DNA of 36,884 bases, from positions 1 through 36,884 of the forward strand of contig CAZWDL010000074.1 of assembly GCA_964632995.1 (NCBI GenBank). The letters are read 5' to 3'. This document shows positions 14,403 to 23,668 of the stretch, one piece after another. The position numbers and the translations under genes are program-made. This stretch comes from CAZWDL01 sp964632995. GTDB taxonomy: Bacteria; Bacteroidota; Bacteroidia; Chitinophagales; Saprospiraceae. The notes under the pieces are model-generated. The model ran no database searches and was not told the DNA's origin. It was given only the letters and a program-made list of their open reading frames with translations. Numbering within the stretch: position 1 is the first letter of the stretch; each line of letters begins with the position of its first letter.

Positions 14403-17171
14403 ATGCAAAACCCTTTGACTGAAATAAAGCAAAAGCTGGGCAAAGCTTACAACGACCTCGAATACCTGCTACACGCCTTGCGGGAGGCCCTTACGGAAAA
14501 CGGCGAGGCGGTCATCGCCCGGCAAATACCGCTGATCAACGACGTAACTTTCGACGACATCGATCATTTTACCGTGCGGCACATTCAGCTGTACAGCATC
14601 ATTTTCCAGCTGATCGATACGGTGGAGATCAACGCAGCTATGCAGTCGCGACGGAAGCAGGAAGATGAGGACCCCACCTCCATCAGCGGGCTGTGGGCCT
14701 GGAACCTGGAGCGACTGAAGGAGCAAGGCTTTTCAGCTGAAGAAATCGCCGGCCGCCTGCGCCGCGTCCGCGTAGAGCCGGTGCTGACCGCCCACCCCAC
14801 CGAAGCCAAGCGGACTACTGTACTGGAACACCACCGCGAACTTTACCTGCTGCTGCTCGACCTGGAGAATACCATGTACTCCAAATGGGAGCGCAGCAAT
14901 ATTCGCAGCAACATCAAGCAAAGCCTCTACCGGCTGTGGCAGACCGGCGAGATTTACATCGAAAAGCCGGATGTAGAGTCGGAGCTGCGCAACGTGCTGC
15001 ACTACTTCATCAACATCTTCCCCGAATTGATTCCGGTACTCGACCGGCGACTGTTGCAGGCATGGCGTTACCACGGCTTCGATGAGCAGCTGCTTTATGA
15101 TAAAAGAGCTTATCCACGCATCCGCTTCGGCGACTGGGTGGGGGGTGACCGTGACGGGCACCCCTTCGTAACAGCGGAGCTCACCCGCTATACCTTGCAG
15201 CGTCTGCGCCTCAATGCCTTCGTCGTACTCAAGCGCAAGCTGGTGAGCCTGGTGCGGCACCTGAGCTTCGTGCTCAGCATCGACGACGCACCAAAGGGGT
15301 TGCAGCGAAGAGTGGGGCAGCTGCGCCTGGAGCTGGAGGAACGCGGCGACGACGCCGTCAGCCGCAATCAGGGCGAAGCCTTCCGGCAGTTCGTCAACCT
15401 GATGATCGCTAAGCTGCCGGTAGATATCGCGCGCGGTCATGCTACCTCGCTGCACGAGCGCGAGGGGTCATACGTGTACAGCAAAGAGTTGGAGGATGAC
15501 CTTCGTCTGTTACAGCAAGCTTTACTCGAATACGGCGCCCGCACTATCGCCTACGACGAGGTGATGGAGGCCATCCGCCTGGTCGCCTCTGTCGGCTTTC
15601 ACCTCGCCGTGCTGGATATCCGGCAAAACAGCGCTTACCACGACCGCGCCGTCGCCCAACTGATGGAAGCCGCCGGCATCAGCGAACTGGATTTTCCCAG
15701 CGCCAGTGAGGAAGAGCGCGTCGAGTGGCTCAACCGCGAGCTGGCTCAACCGCGTCCCTTCGTTCACATCAAGACCGAGTTGGCCGAGGAAGCCAGCGCC
15801 GTTACCAACGCCCACCGGGTAGTGGAGGAACACGTCGTAAAGTATGGCCCCGAGGGTATCGGCGCCTTCATCGTCAGCATGACGCGCGACCTGTCGGACC
15901 TCCTCGTTGTATATCTGCTGGCCCGGGAGGCCGGCCTGACCGAAATGACGGAGGAAGGACTGGTCTGCATGGTCCCCGTCGTTCCCCTCCTCGAAACCAT
16001 CGACGACCTGGAAGCCGGCCCGCAGATCCTCGACCGCTTCCTGTCGCATCCCTTCACCCAAAGAACCCTGAAGCACCTCAACGCACAGCAGGAAGAGGAG
16101 CAAACCGTTCAGCAAGTGATGGTCGGCTACAGCGACAGTAATAAGGACGGCGGCATCCTCGCCAGCCAGTGGCATCTGTACAAGGCGCAGATCCGCCTCT
16201 GCGAAGTGGGCAAAAAGCACGGCGTCAGCATCCGCTTTTTCCACGGCCGCGGCGGCTCTATCAGCCGCGGCGCCGGTCCTACCGACCAGTTTATCGCGGC
16301 CCTGCCCAGCGCCGGTTTCAACGGCGATATCCGCCTTACCGAGCAAGGGGAGACCATCGAAGAGAAGTACGCCAATAAAGGTCACGCCGTCTACCAGCTG
16401 GAACTGCTGGCTGCCAGCTCTCTGGGACAGTCAATGCTGAATGGGATTAATAACAGCAGCCTCCATCCCTTGTCGGATACCCTCGAATGGATGTCACAGT
16501 ACAGCCGGAAAACTTACGAATCCCTGCTGCAGGAAGAGGGCTTTATGACCTACTTCCGCGAGGCTACCCCCATTGACGCCATCGAAAACAGCAAGATCGG
16601 ATCGCGGCCCTCGCGGCGCACCGGCGCCACCACACTGAAAGACCTGCGCGCTATCCCCTGGGTCTTCGCCTGGACGCAGTGCCGCTGTAATATGACCTCC
16701 TGGTATGGCGTAGGCACCACATTGGAGCAACTTAAAAAAGAAAGACCAGAGGACTACGACCGGCTAAAGGCTACCCTCTCCGAAGACCCTTTTCTTCGCT
16801 ACGTGCTCAATAACGTAGACCGCAGCCTCGCACAAACGGACAAGCAGATCATGGAACTCTACGCTTCCCTGGTCGGGGACGAACGAATCCGCGAAAAGTT
16901 CCTCAGTATGTTGTTCAATGAGCTGGATTGTACGAAAGATCATCTACGACACTTGCTCGGAGAGTACCGCGAAATTGAAGACACCAATGAATATTACGCG
17001 AATGCCCTGCGTACCTTCACCCTGGAGAACCTGCACAAAAAACAGGTAGCCATGCTCCGACAGTGGCGCTCCGAAAGCAGCAACGGTGAATCGGAACGAG
17101 CGGAAAAAACGCTGCTCTCCCTGCTGCTCTCAGTCAATGCCATTGCGGGAGCGATCGGGCATACGGGGTAG
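14403..17171 (+). CDS. ppc: Phosphoenolpyruvate carboxylase
   Basis: A 922-residue protein, slightly longer than the 883-residue E. coli enzyme. It carboxylates PEP with bicarbonate to oxaloacetate in the cytoplasm, refilling the TCA cycle. Signature motifs are present in order: catalytic H131 in LTAHPTEAKR, FGDWVGGDRDGHP, GYSDSNKDGG (about 575-584), FHGRGGSISRG with the essential His/Arg near 614-616, RLTEQGETIEEKY and SRPSRRTGATTLKDLRAIPW. The C-terminus ends HTG, close to the usual NTG that reaches the active site. The ATG at 14403 gives the expected start of the first helix. It is a single gene with its own promoter and leader hairpin, followed by a strong stem at 17209. It is complete and probably active. 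Confidence 0.97.
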   Translation: MQNPLTEIKQKLGKAYNDLEYLLHALREALTENGEAVIARQIPLINDVTFDDIDHFTVRHIQLYSIIFQLIDTVEINAAMQSRRKQEDEDPTSISGLWAWNLERLKEQGFSAEEIAGRLRRVRVEPVLTAHPTEAKRTTVLEHHRELYLLLLDLENTMYSKWERSNIRSNIKQSLYRLWQTGEIYIEKPDVESELRNVLHYFINIFPELIPVLDRRLLQAWRYHGFDEQLLYDKRAYPRIRFGDWVGGDRDGHPFVTAELTRYTLQRLRLNAFVVLKRKLVSLVRHLSFVLSIDDAPKGLQRRVGQLRLELEERGDDAVSRNQGEAFRQFVNLMIAKLPVDIARGHATSLHEREGSYVYSKELEDDLRLLQQALLEYGARTIAYDEVMEAIRLVASVGFHLAVLDIRQNSAYHDRAVAQLMEAAGISELDFPSASEEERVEWLNRELAQPRPFVHIKTELAEEASAVTNAHRVVEEHVVKYGPEGIGAFIVSMTRDLSDLLVVYLLAREAGLTEMTEEGLVCMVPVVPLLETIDDLEAGPQILDRFLSHPFTQRTLKHLNAQQEEEQTVQQVMVGYSDSNKDGGILASQWHLYKAQIRLCEVGKKHGVSIRFFHGRGGSISRGAGPTDQFIAALPSAGFNGDIRLTEQGETIEEKYANKGHAVYQLELLAASSLGQSMLNGINNSSLHPLSDTLEWMSQYSRKTYESLLQEEGFMTYFREATPIDAIENSKIGSRPSRRTGATTLKDLRAIPWVFAWTQCRCNMTSWYGVGTTLEQLKKERPEDYDRLKATLSEDPFLRYVLNNVDRSLAQTDKQIMELYASLVGDERIREKFLSMLFNELDCTKDHLRHLLGEYREIEDTNEYYANALRTFTLENLHKKQVAMLRQWRSESSNGESERAEKTLLSLLLSVNAIAGAIGHTG

Positions 17172-17208
17172 GAGGAAAATGGTCTCATGGCCATATCCTG
17201 GTCATCAA

Positions 17209-17240
17209 GACAGGCGGCGCCCTGGAAGGCGCCGTCTGTC
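17209..17240 (+). terminator. Stem-loop after ppc
   Basis: GACAGGCGGCGCC (17209-17221) pairs with GGCGCCGTCTGTC (17228-17240), 12 of 13 positions, with a 6-nt loop. It is 38 bp after the ppc stop. No clear U-run follows, so it may need Rho or act mainly as an mRNA 3' stabiliser. Confidence 0.55.
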
Positions 17241-17288
17241 GCTATCCGGAGCGCTTTTCTTACCTTTGTCCGGCAAATACCATCATGT

Positions 17289-18413
17289 ATGCAGGTCATC
17301 ACCCTTCTCAACTTTCTCGGCGCCGTTCAGGGTATCTTTCTGGGGCTGGTCATCTTCGGCCGTTCCGGAGGACGTCGTGATCTGCGACTGCTGGGCGCCC
17401 TGTGCCTGGTGGTGGCGGTCTCCATCCTTGGGGGCGTGTTGGGCCTTTCGGGATACTACCGGGTATGGCCGCACCTGATCCGCATTGGCGATCCGCTGGT
17501 GTTTTTGTACGGCCCCTTGCTTTACCTCTACGCACGGGCCCGGACAGGGGCGAAATGGCGGCGGCTCGACTGGCTGCATTTTATTCCTTTTCTGCTTTAT
17601 GTTTTGAACAACCTTCCCTTTTATTTTCTCTCGGCGCCCGAAAAGGTAGACTTCGTCGACCGCGTATTCCGGGGCGGAGCGGTCACCGATACCGTGTTGT
17701 GGATCGCCATACTACGGCTTCTGCACGTAGGAGCTTATGCGGGGGCGTCCTTCCTTCCCCTGCGGCGCTATCGCGAGCGGGTTGAAGAGAACTTTTCCAA
17801 TGTCGAACGGATTAACCTCGACTGGCTGCGCCGGTTGCTAGGTGTTTTTCTTTCGGTCTGTATAGTAGGCATCGTCGCCTACGGTTTGATGGTGGGCAAT
17901 GGTCTGGATTTCGTGCAGGCCAATAACCTGATCGGGCTGGTGCTTTCCTTCTCCATTTACCTGATGGGATATAAAGGCACGCAGACGGCCGGCATTTTTG
18001 AACAGCGGGGTGCGAAGGAAAAAACCGGCCTGCAGTCTCCCGCTTCTGTCAACGGCTACCAGCTCCCGGAGCAACAAAAAAACCGGATCGAAGAAAGGCT
18101 GCAACGCGTCTTTTTTGAAGAGGAAGCCTTCCTGCAAAGCGACCTGACCGTGCAGTCTCTCGCCGATCAGATGGATGTACCCGCTTACCAGCTCTCGAAC
18201 TACATCAACTCCGTTTACGGCGAAAACTTCTACGACTTCGTCAACCGCCACCGGGTGGAGAAGGTCAAGGAAAAGCTGCGCGACCCGGCGAATGATCAAT
18301 ATACCATCCTCACCCTGGCCTTCGAATCGGGCTTCAATTCCAAGTCGACCTTCAACGCAGTTTTTAAGAAGTACACCGGTATGACACCCTCGCAGTACCG
18401 GAAGCGGAAATAG
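17289..18413 (+). CDS. Membrane-anchored AraC-type regulator
   Basis: A 374-residue protein. The N-terminal 230 residues contain about seven hydrophobic segments (first at 5-20, VITLLNFLGAVQGIFLGLVI), an architecture common in Bacteroidota AraC proteins. A cytoplasmic linker follows, then an AraC-type double helix-turn-helix domain at about 265-374: LTVQSLADQMDVPAYQLSNYIN is the first HTH, and ILTLAFESGFNSKSTFNAVF with TGMTPSQYRK is the second. It probably senses a membrane or extracellular signal and binds DNA from the membrane. I chose ATG 17289 because the first membrane helix follows at once; an upstream frame start at 17187 lies before the ppc stem-loop. The target is unknown; the SRPBCC gene downstream is a candidate. 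Confidence 0.88.
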   Translation: MQVITLLNFLGAVQGIFLGLVIFGRSGGRRDLRLLGALCLVVAVSILGGVLGLSGYYRVWPHLIRIGDPLVFLYGPLLYLYARARTGAKWRRLDWLHFIPFLLYVLNNLPFYFLSAPEKVDFVDRVFRGGAVTDTVLWIAILRLLHVGAYAGASFLPLRRYRERVEENFSNVERINLDWLRRLLGVFLSVCIVGIVAYGLMVGNGLDFVQANNLIGLVLSFSIYLMGYKGTQTAGIFEQRGAKEKTGLQSPASVNGYQLPEQQKNRIEERLQRVFFEEEAFLQSDLTVQSLADQMDVPAYQLSNYINSVYGENFYDFVNRHRVEKVKEKLRDPANDQYTILTLAFESGFNSKSTFNAVFKKYTGMTPSQYRKRK

Positions 18414-18463
18414 GAAATAAGAAAGCATGGTGGCCCCGACAAGGGGCGACAGGGGGTAGACGT

Positions 18464-18497
18464 ACTTCCGCCTTCCCATTTTCGACTTCCGACTTCG
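18464..18497 (-). repeat. Degenerate heptamer stretch
   Basis: Four to five worn units of the GACTTCC-type heptamer lie 51 bp after the regulator stop codon, followed by a CCGGACGTCCGG palindrome (18519-18530). Same family as the arrays at 5887 and 31080. Confidence 0.5.
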
Positions 18498-18603
18498 AAT
18501 AGGTCCGACTTTCCAAATCCGGACGTCCGGACTTCCTAAAACAGACGACGGGAGCGTTATTTCTCCGCAACTTTGTGCTATCCGAATCCAAAACGGTAAA
18601 ATA

Positions 18604-19584
18604 ATGTCGCAGAAGAAAAACAGCATCACTATGACAATCACTCAGGAACAACAAACCAATCAGCAATACGCCCTGGCGCGCCTCGGAAAAAGCGCTGCGG
18701 ACATGCAGACGATGACCCTCGAAGCCGCCCGTATCATTCTCGCTCCTGCCGCGGAGGTATGGGAGGAATTAACCACTCTAGAAAACTGGAAGTCCTGGCA
18801 GGGTGAGCTGGTGCTTTCTGCACGCTGGACGAAAGGTAGAAAGTTTGAGGAAGGCGCCGAGTTCGAGCAGCTGCTGCAGCTGGGGTTCCCCCTGGGGAAA
18901 ACGATATCCAGAGAACGCGTTGGAGAATCCATACCAGGTGAATTACTCGCCTGGTGGAAGGAAGAAAACGGCGTGGCTTCCTGTCACGTTTGGCGGCTGG
19001 AGTCCCTTGCGCCTGATGCCACACTGGTCACCAATACGGAAGTATTTGCCGGCAAGGCTATTCCATTCCTGCGCCCCCTCGTGGCCGGCCGCTGGCAGCG
19101 CGCCTTCGATTGCGCGGTAGCCGGGCTGGAGGCTCAGTTCAATACGTCCGATTTTGAAATTAACGAAAAGGCGCCGGTAACCGGCGAAGCATGGCTGCGC
19201 ATGGATGCACCGGCGGAGAAAGTTTGGTCAGTACTGACTGATGTAGAAAACTGGCCGGCCTGGCAGTCCGCCGTTTCCCAGGCAACCCTCAACGGCCCGG
19301 TGCAGAAAGGCACTACCTTCGACTGGAAAGCCAACGGGATGAATATCCACTCCGAATTCACCGTGGTCAAGCCCACCGAATTCCTCACCTGGAAAGGCCG
19401 CATGCTCTGGATCGACGCGGTGCACGCCTGGCGCTTCCTGCCGCTAGACGACGGCAGCACGGTGGTCGTCGTGAAAGAATCACTGGAGGGCGCCGGTATC
19501 CGTTGGATTTTCGGACGGCAAAAGCTGAAGGACAGCCTGGAGGCTTCACTGGAGGAGTTGCGGGGCAGGGTAATTGAGGGATGA
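18604..19584 (+). CDS. Tandem SRPBCC (polyketide-cyclase-like) protein
   Basis: A 326-residue cytoplasmic protein without signal peptide. It contains two SRPBCC/START-like domains in tandem. The first covers about residues 38-180: it opens with the START-like ILAPAAEVWEELTTLENWKSW. The second covers about 190-325: it opens with LRMDAPAEKVWSVLTDVENWPAWQ. Both openings follow the same pattern (A-E-V/K-V-W followed by ENW). Single-domain members bind small hydrophobic ligands in a helix-grip cavity; two domains in one chain suggest two ligand pockets or a built-in dimer. Ligand and reaction are unknown. The start at 18604 has an alternative ATG at 18631. It follows the AraC-type regulator on the same strand by 190 bp. 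Confidence 0.8.
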   Translation: MSQKKNSITMTITQEQQTNQQYALARLGKSAADMQTMTLEAARIILAPAAEVWEELTTLENWKSWQGELVLSARWTKGRKFEEGAEFEQLLQLGFPLGKTISRERVGESIPGELLAWWKEENGVASCHVWRLESLAPDATLVTNTEVFAGKAIPFLRPLVAGRWQRAFDCAVAGLEAQFNTSDFEINEKAPVTGEAWLRMDAPAEKVWSVLTDVENWPAWQSAVSQATLNGPVQKGTTFDWKANGMNIHSEFTVVKPTEFLTWKGRMLWIDAVHAWRFLPLDDGSTVVVVKESLEGAGIRWIFGRQKLKDSLEASLEELRGRVIEG

Positions 19585-19603
19585 AAACTCCTGGTAGTTT
19601 ATG

Positions 19604-19630
19604 CAATTTTAAAGTCGCACTTTAAAATTG
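19604..19630 (+). terminator. Hairpin after the SRPBCC gene
   Basis: CAATTTTAAAG (19604-19614) pairs perfectly with CTTTAAAATTG (19620-19630), loop TCGCA. It starts 20 bp after the stop codon. The stem is AT-rich and symmetric; it could terminate or be a dispersed palindrome. Confidence 0.5.
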
Positions 19631-19632
19631 TA

Positions 19633-19680
19633 TATACTCGAAAATGGTTTGATTTCTCAAACCATTTCGACGTCAGTATA
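19633..19680. repeat. 48-bp dispersed palindrome, copy 2
   Basis: TATACT and AGTATA ends, with arms TCGAAAATGGTTTGA and TCAAACCATTTCGA around a TTTC loop. It matches the palindrome at 11325-11377 in ends, arms and loop. Confidence 0.7.
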
Positions 19681-19737
19681 AAACCAGAAAATTTTGTTCT
19701 TGGCTTATTTTTCAAAACTGTTTTTTTGTCAAATGCC

Positions 19738-19905
19738 TAGTGCCTCCGGCACTAAGTAATTGATAAGTTTTCGGGAGGCTATTTTGGCGGTAGCCAAGGC
19801 GCGAGGCGGGAAGATAGCTGTAGCTACCTGACCAACGAGTAACGCAGGATACCGCCAAAAGAGGCCGCGAAAATTGTCAAGTATTTATTGCCGGAGGCAC
19901 TAGTA
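19738..19905. repeat. 168-bp element with long terminal inverted repeats
   Basis: The left end TAGTGCCTCCGGCACTA (19738-19754) is itself palindromic; the right end (19889-19905) is the matching inverted unit. Pairing between the two halves continues imperfectly for about 65 bp (TTTTCGGGAGGC against GGCCGCGAAAA; TTTTGGCGGTA against TACCGCCAAAA). The centre holds GATAGCTGTAGCTACC. It encodes no protein. The end palindrome recurs alone at 35860-35880. It is a non-autonomous, MITE-like or structural repeat in the gap between convergent genes. The rest of 19906-20000 shows nothing I can name. Confidence 0.7.
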
Positions 19906-20000
19906 TCCGCCCCTATTCCATTTGCTCTTTGCGTGCTCTGCGAGCTTGGCGTGATGTTCAAAACCACTTTTCGCGAAATCGAAAAGCTGTTCGCACTTAG

Positions 20001-21707
20001 TCAGTTCTCCCAGGCAATCATTCTTTCAACCACTTCGCGTGAATTCGGCTGCCGCACGCGCAGGCGATCAATTCTCAGCGATTCGATGAGGTAGTCCAGC
20101 GCGGGCCGTGTCCATCCGGCGCTGAATTCGTCGGTATAGTGGTGCAGTAGCGCGATCTGGTAGAGCAGGGTGAGCTGCTCGAAGACCGGCTTGGCGCTGG
20201 ATTCGATAACGGCGCGTTCCTCTTTGAGCAGTTGCGGCAGCAGGCTGGTGATATCGCGCAGTAGTTTCAGCAGGAAGTCGCGCGCCGGCAGTTCACCTTC
20301 GCTGAGCAACTGCTTGATGTCCTCGCAGAGGAACTGTACGCCTTTTGATTTGCGCAGCGCCCGCAGCATATCGAGCACCATGATATTGCCGGCGCCTTCC
20401 CAGATGGGCAGCACCATTGCGTCGCGCATGATTTTGGGCATGACGCCGTCTTCGATATAGCCCATACCGCCCATCAGTTCCATACTTTCGCGGATGTTGT
20501 ACACGCAGTTTTTGGCGGTGGCCTTTTTGGTCATCGGCGTCAGGAGGCGCAGGAGGTGCTGCTCGCGCTCATCCCCGTTATCGGCGCGGTCGAGGGCAAT
20601 GATGGCGCGCCAGGTGAGGTAAAAATCGGCCAGGGTGCGGGCGCCCAGCTCGGTGAATTTGTCGCGAACCAGCGCGTGATCCAGCGCATTTTTGCCGAAG
20701 GTATGGCGGTATTTGAGAAACTGATAAGCTTCCACGAGAGCCCGGCGTTCGCCGGCCACCGCGGCTACGGCATTGTAGAGGCGCGAGAGATTGATCATGT
20801 CGGTCATGATCTTGAAACCTTTTCCTTCTTCACCGATGAGCTTACCATGGGTATCCGTCATGATGATCTCGGCGCTGGCCATGGAGCGCACGCCCAGCTT
20901 TTCCTTGAGCCGGACGACATCCACCGGGTTGCGGCTTCCGTCGGGCAGGGTGGGCTCCACCAGGAAGATCGACAGGCCGCGGGTGCCGGGCGTCTCCGGA
21001 TCGGTGCGGGCCAGAGCGAAGATGATTTCGGCATTGGCATTGCTGCAGAACCATTTTTCGCCGTTCAGCAGGTAGTAGTCATCGCGGTGGGGCTCGGCGC
21101 TGACGAGATTGGCGCCCACATCGGAGCCGCCGCTTTTTTCCGTCAGAAACATGGCGCCGGTGTAGAGCTCCTCCGCGTTGCGCGTATAGATGTGCGGCAG
21201 CAGCCGCCCGCGATCCTCTTCGGAACAGTAGCGGTCGACGAGGCGGGCGGCGCCGTCGGTCATACACAGCGGGCAGTAGAGGCCGCTTTCGCTCATGGCA
21301 AAAAGGAAGCCGGCGGCAAATCCGAGGCGGTGCCGCTCCGTGCGGAAACGATGCCGTAGCTCGGGATCCCACTTGACGTAAAACATGCCGGAATCGACGG
21401 CGATGCGCGTCAGTTCTTCGTAGGCGGGATGAAAGCGAATCTCGTCCAGCTTCTCCCCCAGCCAGTCGCGCTTGACCAGCTCCGGTCCGTTTTTATCGGC
21501 ACGCATCGACAGCCCGTTCATCACACCGGCTGCCTGTTCTCCTAGTTTTTGCAGGCGCTCTTCCATAAAACTCAGGCCTTCACCCGAACATTCCCGCGTT
21601 AGCAGGTGCCGCAGGATGCGGTCGCTTTGGTAAAAATTGCGGCTCGGCTGGTAATCGTCACGCAAGACCTGATTCTGTTGCTCTATCTTTTCTTCGGTAT
21701 TTGCCAT
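20001..21707 (-). CDS. AidB-like acyl-CoA dehydrogenase
   Basis: A 568-residue flavoprotein of the acyl-CoA dehydrogenase superfamily. It should introduce the alpha-beta double bond in acyl-CoA, passing electrons to ETF, in the cytoplasm. FAD/substrate motif FLTEKSGGSDVG lies near residue 185, NGEKWFCSN follows, and E437 in LPIWEGAGNIM is the probable catalytic base. MGGMGYIEDGVMPKIMRD is the late flavin-binding segment. The extra N-terminal domain and C-terminal helices (total above 540 residues) fit the AidB/long-chain branch rather than the 380-residue short-chain enzymes. It lies 91 bp downstream of the acyl-CoA synthetase on the same strand, a natural two-step pairing. Exact chain length is not readable. 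Confidence 0.88.
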   Translation of the reverse strand: MANTEEKIEQQNQVLRDDYQPSRNFYQSDRILRHLLTRECSGEGLSFMEERLQKLGEQAAGVMNGLSMRADKNGPELVKRDWLGEKLDEIRFHPAYEELTRIAVDSGMFYVKWDPELRHRFRTERHRLGFAAGFLFAMSESGLYCPLCMTDGAARLVDRYCSEEDRGRLLPHIYTRNAEELYTGAMFLTEKSGGSDVGANLVSAEPHRDDYYLLNGEKWFCSNANAEIIFALARTDPETPGTRGLSIFLVEPTLPDGSRNPVDVVRLKEKLGVRSMASAEIIMTDTHGKLIGEEGKGFKIMTDMINLSRLYNAVAAVAGERRALVEAYQFLKYRHTFGKNALDHALVRDKFTELGARTLADFYLTWRAIIALDRADNGDEREQHLLRLLTPMTKKATAKNCVYNIRESMELMGGMGYIEDGVMPKIMRDAMVLPIWEGAGNIMVLDMLRALRKSKGVQFLCEDIKQLLSEGELPARDFLLKLLRDITSLLPQLLKEERAVIESSAKPVFEQLTLLYQIALLHHYTDEFSAGWTRPALDYLIESLRIDRLRVRQPNSREVVERMIAWEN

Positions 21708-21798
21708 AAATTGAGTTTTTTGCGCTCTATCAGAGAAAACCCCTGTGTACCGCCCACTGTTCGACGGAACGGGAGTTACGGATATTCCTTACTTCCTC

Positions 21799-23370
21799 TC
21801 ATGACTTCTCCTCCATTTCCTGCTTCCGCAACTCCTTCTTAAGTATCTTCCCCGTCGCACTCATCGGCAATTGATCGACGAATTCTACGACGCGGGGGTA
21901 TTTGTACGAGGCAATGCGTTCTTTAGTCCACTCGATAAGCTCGTCCGGGCTGGGGTTTTTGCCTTCTTTCAGTACGACGTAGGCCTTAACCTCCTCGCCT
22001 TTTTCCTCATCCGGTGCGCCGATAACAGCCACCAGGGAAACCGCCTCGTGTTTCATCATCACCTCTTCCACTTCGCGCGGATATACGTTGAGGCCGCCGC
22101 GGATAATCATGTCCTTGCTGCGGTCCACAATGTAGTAATAACCGTCCTCGTCCCGGTAGGCAATGTCCCCCGAATGCATCCAGCCGCCTTTAAGCGTTTC
22201 GGCGTTGGCTTTCGGTCGTTTGTAATAGCCCTTCATCACGTTATGGCCGCGGTAGAGCAGCTGTCCTTTCTGGTTGGGGCCCAGCGGCTTGTCTTCCGGG
22301 TCGGCGACCATCACTTCCACGCCCCAGACCGGTATGCCGATACTGCCGGGTTTGCGCTCCCGGTTGCGGGGGTTGAAGGTGACCACCGGCGACCCTTCCG
22401 ACATGCCGTAGCCTTCCAGGATCGGCACCTTGAATTTTGCTTCGAATTCTTCCAGCACTTTAACCGGAAGCGAAGCACCGCCGGAGACACACAGGCGCAG
22501 GTTTTTGGCGATAGCTTCCAGGTCGAATTTTTCATTGTTGCAATGCAATAGCCCCCAGTACATGGTGGGCACGCCGGCGAAAACGGTAACCTCGTGCTTT
22601 GTCATCAGGCTGAGTACCATCTCCGCATCAAAGCGAGGAAGTAACACGTTAGTCGTACCCTTATAGAGCCCTGCATTCATCATCACGGTCATGGCGAAGA
22701 TGTGGAAAAGCGGCAGCACCGTGAGTTGCGTATCTTCAGGCTGTAGTCCCAGCAGCTTTTCATCGGCACTGAGGATGGCATTCTGCAGGAGGTTGGAGTG
22801 GGTCAGCTCGGCGCCCTTGGGGCGGCCGGTGGTGCCGGAGGTGTAAATGATGATAGCGGTATCCTCGGCCGAAGTGTCTTTCCTCTGGAAAGTAGGGGCC
22901 TGCCGGGCCATAAAGGGACCCAGCGCCATCGTTCCTTCGATGGGGGACACTTCGGAGGGGTTGGGCATGATGACAAAAAAATGCTCACAGCTGTCGACGC
23001 GTTCGAAGGCTGCATGCCCTTCCTTGGCCATCGGAAGTTCTTCCGTTCCCTGAAAGCAGAAATAGGCCTTGGCGTCAGAATCTTCTAGATGGTAGGCGAT
23101 CTCGTCGCGCTTGAGCAGTACGCTCAGGGGAACGACGACGGCGCCCGCTTTCAGGATTCCGAAGTAGACGATGGGAAAATAGGGCAGATTCAGGCAGCTC
23201 AGCGCCACCTTGTCGCCGGGCTGAATGCCGATGCTGAACAGGCCGTTAGCCACCTGGTTGGCAGCCGCGTTAATCTCTTTGTAGGTCATCCGTTTGTCCA
23301 TAAAGATAAAGGCATCCTTGTCCGGGTAGCGGCGGGCGCTGTCTTCAAGCAGTACGGAGAGGTTGAGCAT
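21799..23370 (-). CDS. Long-chain acyl-CoA synthetase (AMP-forming)
   Basis: A 523-residue member of the ANL superfamily. It activates a fatty acid to acyl-adenylate with ATP and transfers it to CoA, in the cytoplasm or at the inner membrane. Motifs in order: P-loop YTSGTTGRPKGAE (about 175-187), GYGMSEGSP (about 325), HSGDIAYRDEDGYYYIVDR with the invariant Asp/Arg, DMIIRGGLNVYPREVEEV hinge region, and the C-terminal catalytic Lys in SATGKILKKELR. Length is normal and no motif is missing. The ATG at 23370 starts a normal N-terminus (LSVLLEDSARRYPDKDAF). It is first in a two-gene unit with the acyl-CoA dehydrogenase. FadD-like by sequence; substrate length cannot be told. Confidence 0.93.
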   Translation of the reverse strand: MLNLSVLLEDSARRYPDKDAFIFMDKRMTYKEINAAANQVANGLFSIGIQPGDKVALSCLNLPYFPIVYFGILKAGAVVVPLSVLLKRDEIAYHLEDSDAKAYFCFQGTEELPMAKEGHAAFERVDSCEHFFVIMPNPSEVSPIEGTMALGPFMARQAPTFQRKDTSAEDTAIIIYTSGTTGRPKGAELTHSNLLQNAILSADEKLLGLQPEDTQLTVLPLFHIFAMTVMMNAGLYKGTTNVLLPRFDAEMVLSLMTKHEVTVFAGVPTMYWGLLHCNNEKFDLEAIAKNLRLCVSGGASLPVKVLEEFEAKFKVPILEGYGMSEGSPVVTFNPRNRERKPGSIGIPVWGVEVMVADPEDKPLGPNQKGQLLYRGHNVMKGYYKRPKANAETLKGGWMHSGDIAYRDEDGYYYIVDRSKDMIIRGGLNVYPREVEEVMMKHEAVSLVAVIGAPDEEKGEEVKAYVVLKEGKNPSPDELIEWTKERIASYKYPRVVEFVDQLPMSATGKILKKELRKQEMEEKS

Positions 23371-23628
23371 GGTTTATTGCGTTTGTTTTGTTTAGCAAAA
23401 TTTTACCGGGGATCTTTTTAATTACATGTACCAGGTATTGATTTTGAAAATAAGGCTATTCAGCGAACACTTGCTTTTGTGTTAACAAATTATTGCGTGA
23501 TTATTTCAATTGACAGCAGGTGAATTTTCTTTGGGTGGAAAAAAGCCCGGAAAAGGACCTTGTTAAAAAGTTGTGGTGCGAGACAAGTTTATCTCCGCAT
23601 TCGAAACTAAGTGCCAGGGTCGAATGTA

Positions 23629-23659
23629 TTGAAAAGATACTATCGCGGATTTACATTTC
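23629..23659 (+). promoter_or_regulatory. Possible promoter of the DUF5686 protein
   Basis: TTG (23629-23631), 20 bp, then TACATTTC (23652-23659), 7 of 8 to TAnnTTTG. It is only 9 bp before the ATG at 23669, which would give an almost leaderless mRNA, or favour the second ATG at 23678. The remainder of 23371-23668 is AT-rich with no gene. Confidence 0.3.
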
Positions 23660-23668
23660 CGCTCCCTT

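Noticed and set aside
15522..16385. 287-codon minus-strand frame inside ppc
   Set aside because: Shadow of ppc, which has every family motif on the plus strand.
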